Source: Streptomonospora mangrovi | Lineage (GTDB): Bacteria; Actinomycetota; Actinomycetes; Streptosporangiales; Streptosporangiaceae | Assembly (NCBI RefSeq): GCF_027604915.1 | Contig: NZ_JAJAQC010000018.1 | Location: 62,001 to 126,000, forward strand | Reading direction: 5' to 3' | DNA: 64,000 bases | Part shown: positions 59,207-64,000 of the stretch, piece after piece | Position numbering within the stretch: position 1 is the first letter of the stretch | How the letters are laid out: every line of letters begins with the position of its first letter | Made by a program: the position numbers and the translations under genes | The notes under the pieces: generated by a model | Databases searched by the model: none | What the model saw: the letters and a program-made list of their open reading frames with translations, nothing else | Told to the model about the DNA's origin: nothing

Positions 59207-59620
59207 ATGGGTGCAGGCCACATGCAGATCGGCGAGGCCGCCGAGCGCACCGGGCTTTCGCTGCGGACCATCCGCTACTACGGCGAGGTCGGGCTGGTGG
59301 AGCCCTCGGCCCGTTCGGCCGGCGGGTTCCGCCTCTACACCGAGGACGACGTCGAGCGGCTGCTGCTGATCAAGCGCATGAAGCCGCTGGACTTCAGCCT
59401 GGAGGAGACCCGCGACCTCCTGGAGATCCTGGACCGGCTGGAGGACGGGCGGACCCCCGCCGCCGAGCGGGCGGCGCTGGCGACCCGGTTGGACATGTTC
59501 GAGGAGGCGGCCGAAGCCCGGTGCCGCGCACTGCGAGAGCAACTGGACATGGCACAGGAGTTCGCCGGACGCCTGCGCGCCCAGCACGACAAGTACCGCG
59601 CGGCCGCACCCGAGAAGTAG
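59207..59620 (+). CDS. MerR-family regulator
   Basis: 137 residues. The N-terminal winged helix is typical: MQIGEAAERTGLSLRTIRYYGEVGL then GGFRLYTEDDVERLLLIKRM, followed by the antiparallel dimerisation helix (EEAAEARCRALREQLDMAQEF). No metal-binding Cys pair at the C-terminus, so it probably senses an organic ligand or stress. ATG 59207 has AAGGAGGT upstream. No cofunctional gene is adjacent; a bidirectional terminator follows. Confidence 0.85.
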   Translation: MGAGHMQIGEAAERTGLSLRTIRYYGEVGLVEPSARSAGGFRLYTEDDVERLLLIKRMKPLDFSLEETRDLLEILDRLEDGRTPAAERAALATRLDMFEEAAEARCRALREQLDMAQEFAGRLRAQHDKYRAAAPEK

Positions 59621-59640
59621 GCGGCGGCGCCGACAACGCG

Positions 59641-59674
59641 GACGGCCCCGCGACCTCGTGGTCGCGGGGCCGTC
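59641..59674. terminator. Bidirectional terminator
   Basis: A perfect 15-base-pair stem, GACGGCCCCGCGACC and GGTCGCGGGGCCGTC, around loop TCGT. It separates the convergent merR and DEAD-box helicase genes. Confidence 0.85.
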
Positions 59675-59686
59675 GTCATCGTGCGG

Positions 59687-61084
59687 TCAGCCCAACGGGC
59701 GGCGGCGACGGCGCGGGGCCGGGCCGCGGCGGCGCGGTTCGCGGGCCACCGGGGCGCGGACCGCCACCGGCACGCCCGACGGCTCGCGCGCGCCCGTCAC
59801 CTCGGCCAGAACCGGGTCAGCGGCTCCGGCGCCCAGGGAGCGCGGCTCGATCCGCGCGCGGCTCATCAGCCGCACCATGTCCCGGCGCTGGCCCGGCAGG
59901 ACCAGCGTCACCACGTGCCCGGACTCCCCCGCCCGCGCGGTGCGCCCGCCCCGGTGCAGGTAGTCCTTGTGGTCGGTGGGCGGGTCGATGTTGACCACCA
60001 GGTCCAGCCCGTCGACGTGGATGCCGCGCGCCGCCACGTTGGTGGCCACCAGCGCCGTCACGTCCCCGCGCTTGAACTGCTCCAGGGTCCGGGTGCGCTG
60101 CGGCTGGGACCGCCCCCCGTGCAGGGGCGCGGCCAGCACGCCGCTGGCCAGCAGGTGCTCGGCCATCCGGTCCACCGCCCGCTTGGTGTCCAGGAACATG
60201 ATGACCCGGCCCTCGCGCGCGGCGATGCGGGTGGCCACCTCGTTCTTCTCCGCGGGCGACACGTGCATGACGTGGTGCTCCATCGTGGCCACGGCGCCCT
60301 CGGAGGGGTCCACCGAGTGCACCACGGGGTCGCGCAGGAACCGGCGCACCAGCGCGTCGACGTTGCGGTCCAAAGTCGCCGAGAACAGCATCCGCCGACC
60401 CCCGGCGGGAACCTCCTGGAGGATCGCGCTGACCTGGGGCATGAACCCCATGTCGGTCATCTGGTCGGCCTCGTCCAGGACCGCCGACTCCACCCGGTCC
60501 ACCACGCAGTCACCGCGCTCCATCAGGTCGCGCAGCCGCCCGGGGGTGGCCACCACCAGGTGGACGCCCTCACGCAGTGCACGGGCCTGGCGGTTGATCG
60601 GCATGCCGCCGACCACGGTGGTTGTGCGCACCCCCACCGCGCGGGCGTAGGGCGCCAGCGCCTCGGCGACCTGCTGGGCCAGCTCACGGGTGGGCGCCAG
60701 CACGATTGCCAACGGGTGGCGCGGCTGGGCCTCGCGCCCGTCCAGTCCGGCGAGCAGGGCCAGGCCGAAGGCCAGAGTCTTGCCCGAGCCGGTGCGGCTG
60801 CGCCCCAGCACGTCGCGCCCGGCCAGGGAGTTGGGCAGGGTCGCGGCCTGGATCGCCGAGGGGGTGGTGAGCCCCTGGCGGGCCAGGGTGCGCTTGAGCG
60901 CGGCGGGCATGTCCAGCGCGTCGAAGGACTCCACCGGCGGCAGCGCCGGGGTCACGGTCACCGGGAGAGCGAACTCCCCCGAGGGACCGCCGGAGGCGGA
61001 ACGGCTGGGTGTGCGGGGGCGCTGGCGGCTGTAGCCCGGGGAGGGGCGGCCGCGACCGGCGCCGGTGCGATACGGGTGACTCAT
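59687..61084 (-). CDS. DEAD-box RNA helicase
   Basis: 465 residues. Q-motif region, Walker A (SRTGSGKTLAFGL), APTRELAQQVAEAL (Ia), TPGRLRDLM (Ib), VLDEADQMTDMGFM (DEAD, II), MLFSATL (SAT, III), VIMFLDTKRAVD, ALVATNVAARGIHVDGLDLVVN (V), and HRGGRTARAGE (VI) are all in order. Basic N- and C-terminal tails help RNA binding. It follows cspA; the pair is a common cold-response arrangement. The start is ATG 61084. A terminator lies between the two genes. Confidence 0.92.
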   Translation of the reverse strand: MSHPYRTGAGRGRPSPGYSRQRPRTPSRSASGGPSGEFALPVTVTPALPPVESFDALDMPAALKRTLARQGLTTPSAIQAATLPNSLAGRDVLGRSRTGSGKTLAFGLALLAGLDGREAQPRHPLAIVLAPTRELAQQVAEALAPYARAVGVRTTTVVGGMPINRQARALREGVHLVVATPGRLRDLMERGDCVVDRVESAVLDEADQMTDMGFMPQVSAILQEVPAGGRRMLFSATLDRNVDALVRRFLRDPVVHSVDPSEGAVATMEHHVMHVSPAEKNEVATRIAAREGRVIMFLDTKRAVDRMAEHLLASGVLAAPLHGGRSQPQRTRTLEQFKRGDVTALVATNVAARGIHVDGLDLVVNIDPPTDHKDYLHRGGRTARAGESGHVVTLVLPGQRRDMVRLMSRARIEPRSLGAGAADPVLAEVTGAREPSGVPVAVRAPVAREPRRRGPAPRRRRRPLG

Positions 61085-61239
61085 ATAAGGCCTTTCGCCG
61101 ACGGCGCTGGCCGGGCGGGAGGCCGTATGCGGCCTCGCAGGGGGATACCGGAACGCCGGAGGAAATAAGAGTGGTGTCCGCGCCCACCCGGAGAACTCCG
61201 GGGCGCGGGGGCCGGTGCCGGTCGTAGAGCGACGGCGGA

Positions 61240-61298
61240 GATCCGGCGAGAAAAAGGAAAAGCGGTGGGCCGGGCGCCCGGAGGGCGGGCCCACCGCT
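61240..61298 (-). terminator. Terminator between cspA and the DEAD-box gene
   Basis: In minus-strand direction the stem AGCGGTGGGC (its complement at 61289-61298) and its partner at 61261-61270 enclose an 18-base loop and are followed by a T-rich run. Most transcripts from cspA should end here, leaving the helicase under its own promoter or read-through control. Confidence 0.75.
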
Positions 61299-61316
61299 GG
61301 AGAAGCGCGTGCTTCC

Positions 61317-61520
61317 CTAGACCAGCGTGATGTTCTCGGCCTGGGGGCCCTTGGCACCCTGGGTGGCGTCGAAGCGCACGGCCTGGCCCTCGGCCAGCTC
61401 ACGGTAGCCGGTGGCCTGGATGTTGGAGTAGTGGGCGAAGACGTCGGGGCCGCCGCCGTCCTGCTCGATGAAGCCGAAGCCCTTTTCGCTGTTGAACCAC
61501 TTGACCTTGCCGGTCGCCAT
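61317..61520 (-). CDS. cspA: Cold shock protein CspA
   Basis: 67 residues. [20 protein letters not shown] (RNP1 region) then VFAHYSNIQ (RNP2) are diagnostic. OB-fold RNA chaperone. Ribosome site GAGAGG upstream. A -10-like TATGCT at 61635-61640 (complement) may mark its promoter, giving a 5' leader of roughly 100 bases, as is usual for cold-shock genes. Confidence 0.95.
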   Translation of the reverse strand: MATGKVKWFNSEKGFGFIEQDGGGPDVFAHYSNIQATGYRELAEGQAVRFDATQGAKGPQAENITLV

Positions 61521-62068
61521 AGGGATACCTCTCGTCGAGAAATGAAGAAAACCGCGAATGACGATTTTCCCGTCACCGCGGCGATCTCCCGACGAGATGA
61601 AATCCATCGGGGGTTCACAACTGCAACTCCTTGGAGCATAGCACCTGACGACCCCCCTGTCGCGGAAACAAAGTGTGTCGCATGGCACCGGAGAATCCGG
61701 TATGGAAACCGGAAGGCGCCGCACCCCGCCCTGGCACTCGATCCCAGGCGACCCCGGCCCGATCCCGGCCTCAGCCCGAGCCCGACAACCTACCCTCACG
61801 AGATAGTAGGGTTGTCCGCGTGGGGGGCGTGGTGCCGCTTCCATCCGCTCCGCCGCGCCCCTCACCGGCACGCCCGGCGCGCGGCGGCGCGTCGCCTCTC
61901 AGCGCGGCCCCTCCCAGCGCGCGACACCCTCCCAGCGCGCCACGCCCGACCGCCTGGCCGACCGCCCTCGTCCCGCGCGCCCTTCCGAAAACCGGCGTTC
62001 GACGTACCCGGCTCCCTCGACGTACTCGGTGAACTCGGCGGCACGGCATCGCCCCCTCCATCCCACGC
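61521..62068. other. Leader of cspA and GC-rich spacer
   Basis: The left part carries the cspA 5' leader and promoter. Around 61785-61815 an inverted repeat ACAACCTAC/GTAGGGTTGT with a 12-base centre is visible. From 61820 to 62040 sequence is Pro/Arg/Ala-coding in several frames without a supported gene. Confidence 0.4.
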
Positions 62069-62099
62069 TTGACCATGCCCCAAGGGCATGGCCTGGAGT
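62069..62099 (+). promoter_or_regulatory. MerR-type promoter/operator 1
   Basis: TTGACC (-35, 62069-62074), a 19-base spacer, TGGAGT (-10, 62094-62099). The dyad CCATGCCCCAAGGGCATGG spans 62073-62091. A 19-base spacer with a central dyad is the hallmark of promoters switched by MerR proteins. It drives the membrane protein gene at 62202. Confidence 0.7.
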
Positions 62100-62201
62100 G
62101 GGGGCGAGCCGCTCGGGATCCCCGCCTCCGCCCCGCCGGGGCGGGCGGCGGGCCGGGCGGGCTCATCGGTTGCGACCGCCCGACACCCGGAGTGAGGAAA
62201 C

Positions 62202-62819
62202 ATGCGGCTCCTTCGCACGCCCTTGGGGATCATCCGCGCCAATTTCGGCGCCTACCTCGTCGTGAACGCGCTCATCTACATCCCCTTCCTCCTCGGAATG
62301 GGGGCGGCGCTGGTCTTCCCCGACCTCGGCGCCGCCGAGCAGGCCGCGATGCGGGAGAACGGGACGACCGGCCTGGTCACCTCGCTGCTGGACGACTTCT
62401 GGCTGTTCAGCCTGACCATTTTCGCCGTCAACACGCTCACCGTGGGCGTGCTGACGATCCTGCTGCCCTCGATGGTCGTGCCCTTCGCCGGCATCGCCGC
62501 GTTCATGTACCGGGTCTTCACCATCGGGGTGGCCCTGGCCCCGGTCAACGCGACCGTGGCGACGACCCTGGTCCCGCACTCCCTGACGGTGCTCATCGAG
62601 TTCCAGGCATACGCCCTCGTCATGCTCGGCGCCTACCTCCTCGGACGGGCCTGGCTGCGCCCGGCGGCCGTCGGCGCCCGCACCCGGCGCCAGGGCTACC
62701 TGCACGGGCTGCGGCAGACCGGGTGGCTGTGCCTGCCCGCGCTGGCGCTGTTCGTCGTCGGCGCCCTCTACGAGTCCTTCGAGATCATCTACCTGCTCCC
62801 CCTGCTCTTCGCGCGGTGA
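62202..62819 (+). CDS. SpoIIM-like membrane protein
   Basis: 205 residues with about five hydrophobic segments (VVNALIYIPFLLGMGAAL, FWLFSLTIFAVNTLTVG, SMVVPFAGIAAFMY and so on). The pattern resembles the stage II sporulation protein M / DUF95 family. Function outside sporulation is unknown. GAGGAAAC ribosome site. Under the MerR-type promoter at 62069, so probably induced by the regulator encoded downstream. Confidence 0.65.
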   Translation: MRLLRTPLGIIRANFGAYLVVNALIYIPFLLGMGAALVFPDLGAAEQAAMRENGTTGLVTSLLDDFWLFSLTIFAVNTLTVGVLTILLPSMVVPFAGIAAFMYRVFTIGVALAPVNATVATTLVPHSLTVLIEFQAYALVMLGAYLLGRAWLRPAAVGARTRRQGYLHGLRQTGWLCLPALALFVVGALYESFEIIYLLPLLFAR

Positions 62820-62831
62820 CCGGGGCGCCGC

Positions 62832-62862
62832 TTGACCGTGCCCCGGGGGCATGGTGTGGACT
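62832..62862 (+). promoter_or_regulatory. MerR-type promoter/operator 2
   Basis: TTGACC (62832-62837), 19-base spacer, TGGACT (62857-62862), with CCGTGCCCCGGGGGCATGG as dyad at 62836-62854. Same layout and nearly the same dyad as operator 1. It lies in front of the merR gene, indicating autoregulation. Confidence 0.7.
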
Positions 62863-62902
62863 TCTCTTCGGACGAGCGGGACGGACCGGCGGGAGGCAGG
62901 AC

Positions 62903-63643
62903 ATGGCGTGGAGCACGCGGCAGCTCGCCGAACTCGCCGGCACCACGGTCAAGGCCGTCCGGCACTACCACGACATCGGGCTGCTCGACATGCCCGAGCG
63001 CACGGCCAACGGCTACAAGCAGTACGGGGTGTCCCACCTGGTCCGCCTGGTGCGGATCAAGCGGCTGAGCGACCTGGGCGTGCCGCTGGCGAAGATCGCG
63101 GACCTGGAGCGCGCCGACGAGGATCCCGACGAGGCGATCCGCGTGCTCGACGCCGAACTGGAGGCCACGATCGAGCGGCTGGTCCGGGTGCGCGCGGAGC
63201 TGGCCGTGATCCTGCGGCACCGCGCGCCGCCCGAGGTGCCCGCCGGCTTCGCCCCGGTCTCCCAGACCTTCTCCGAGACCCACCGGTCGCTGCTCGCGGT
63301 CTTCTCGGCGGTCTTCAGCGAGGACACCATGGAGGGATTCCGCCGCCTGCTGGCCGAGCGGCACGAGACCGACGAGGAGTTCGAGCGTCTGCCCGCCGAC
63401 GCCGACGGCGCCGACATCGACGCCCTCGCCGCGCGCATGGCGCCGGTGGTCCGCGCGACCCGGGAGCGGCATCCGTGGTCGGCGGACCCCACGGCGGACT
63501 CGCCCCGGGGCGCCGAGCTCGCCGAGAGCGCGCTGGCGCACGCGGTCGCGGAGCTGTACAACCCGGCGCAACTGCGCGTCCTGCAACGGGTCAACGAGAT
63601 CCTCGGGGTCGGCGGCCCCGGCGCGGACGGCGCACGGCGGTAG
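62903..63643 (+). CDS. MerR-family regulator
   Basis: 246 residues. N-terminal MerR HTH: STRQLAELAGTTVKAVRHYHDIGLL, then GYKQYGVSHLVRLVRIKRL; coiled dimer helix; a C-terminal effector domain of about 140 residues (helical, TipAS/antibiotic-binding-like in length). ATG 62903 follows GGGAGG. Preceded by operator 2 and downstream of a gene with the same operator, so it probably controls both. Confidence 0.85.
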   Translation: MAWSTRQLAELAGTTVKAVRHYHDIGLLDMPERTANGYKQYGVSHLVRLVRIKRLSDLGVPLAKIADLERADEDPDEAIRVLDAELEATIERLVRVRAELAVILRHRAPPEVPAGFAPVSQTFSETHRSLLAVFSAVFSEDTMEGFRRLLAERHETDEEFERLPADADGADIDALAARMAPVVRATRERHPWSADPTADSPRGAELAESALAHAVAELYNPAQLRVLQRVNEILGVGGPGADGARR

Positions 63644-63812
63644 CGCCGCCCCCGCCCACCTGCCCCGCCGGCCTGCCCGGACTCCCCCGCCGGCGCCCGT
63701 GCGGCCCGGCCGCCGCCGCCCCGGCGCGCGCCCGCGCCGAAGAATCGCGGAACGGCGGTAACAACCACCGTCCGAGCGACATAAACGGTCAACGTCGCAC
63801 GGAAGGACCCCG

Positions 63813-64000
63813 ATGACCCATGACCGGGACGAGGAAGGCGGAACACGTGCCGAAGGCGCGTTCACCCGCTTCTTCGCACAGCACTACGACGCCGTCTACC
63901 GCTACGCGCTGCGCCGCCTTGGCCCCGACCACGCCGAGGACGTCGCCGCCGAGACCTTCGGCGTGGCCTGGGCGCGCTTCGACCGCCTGCCCCAGGACAA
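63813..64000 (+). CDS. ECF sigma factor, 3' end outside window
   Basis: The first 62 codons from ATG 63813 (GGAAGGA upstream) are seen. FTRFFAQHYDAVYRYALRR and DHAEDVAAETFGVAWARFDRL match region 2 of ECF sigma factors. The rest is beyond the window. Confidence 0.8.
   Translation, partial: MTHDRDEEGGTRAEGAFTRFFAQHYDAVYRYALRRLGPDHAEDVAAETFGVAWARFDRLPQD

Noticed and set aside
61673..62032. 119-codon plus-strand frame upstream of the MerR operator
   Set aside because: Pro/Arg/Ala-rich only, no ribosome site and no homology; looks like non-coding GC-rich DNA.

Overview
The window comes from a high-GC actinomycete. Codons are strongly GC-biased, neighbouring genes often share 4-base stop/start overlaps (ATGA, GTGA), GTG and TTG starts are common, and the families are typically actinobacterial: an FxLD-type lanthipeptide locus, conservon-type GTPase proteins, a DUF2637 protein and MerR/ECF regulators. 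A Nocardiopsis/Streptomonospora-like organism is my best guess, but that is inference from gene content.

Left part (1-14.8 kb): accessory DNA holding a restriction-nuclease-like protein, an anti-sigma-kinase-like ATPase, an HNH nuclease, an aminoglycoside-phosphotransferase-like gene, and relics of a NUDIX hydrolase and of two ATP-grasp enzymes. Next is a compact class I lanthipeptide operon on the minus strand: methyltransferase, FxLD precursor, full-length LanB and LanC. A divergent XRE/TPR regulator and an SDR gene follow. From 15.2 to 20.6 kb lies an unusual set: the DUF742 and GTPase parts of a conservon without kinase or roadblock partner, a styrene-monooxygenase-like flavoprotein, and a KS-AT-ACP polyketide synthase carrying one frameshift. 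A CPBP protease, an EEP-family phosphoesterase and a large helicase with repeated helicase-associated domains complete this stretch.

Middle part (26.3-38.3 kb): a type I-B-like CRISPR-Cas locus. The operon cas6-cas8-cas7-cas5/cas3-cas4-cas1-cas2 runs on the minus strand between two arrays (14 and 22 repeats). Cas5 and Cas3 are fused in one reading frame, and cas4 has a frameshift near its 5' end. The two arrays have near-identical leaders, but their repeats differ only inside the part expected to become the crRNA 5' handle. A DUF2637 gene and a 3' half of tRNA-Val mark the edge of an integrated element.

Right part (38.3-64 kb): a redoxin and ECF sigma pair, then two divergent operons. The minus-strand operon encodes a very short precursor peptide, an E1-like protein, an S15/CocE-like hydrolase, a YcaO cyclodehydratase, a SagB-type dehydrogenase and two ABC exporters, i.e. 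an azole-forming RiPP pathway. The plus-strand operon encodes a propeller-like protein, a prolyl-oligopeptidase-family enzyme and a complete FecB/FecC/FecE-type metallophore importer. One Zur-like palindrome lies over both predicted promoters, so the pair may be a zinc-controlled RiPP metallophore system. This is the most interesting hypothesis in the window. The right end carries a degenerate DnaQ-like exonuclease that has lost its catalytic residues, small membrane proteins, a spermidine-synthase-like protein, MerR regulators with clear operators, a cspA/DEAD-box pair and the start of an ECF sigma factor.
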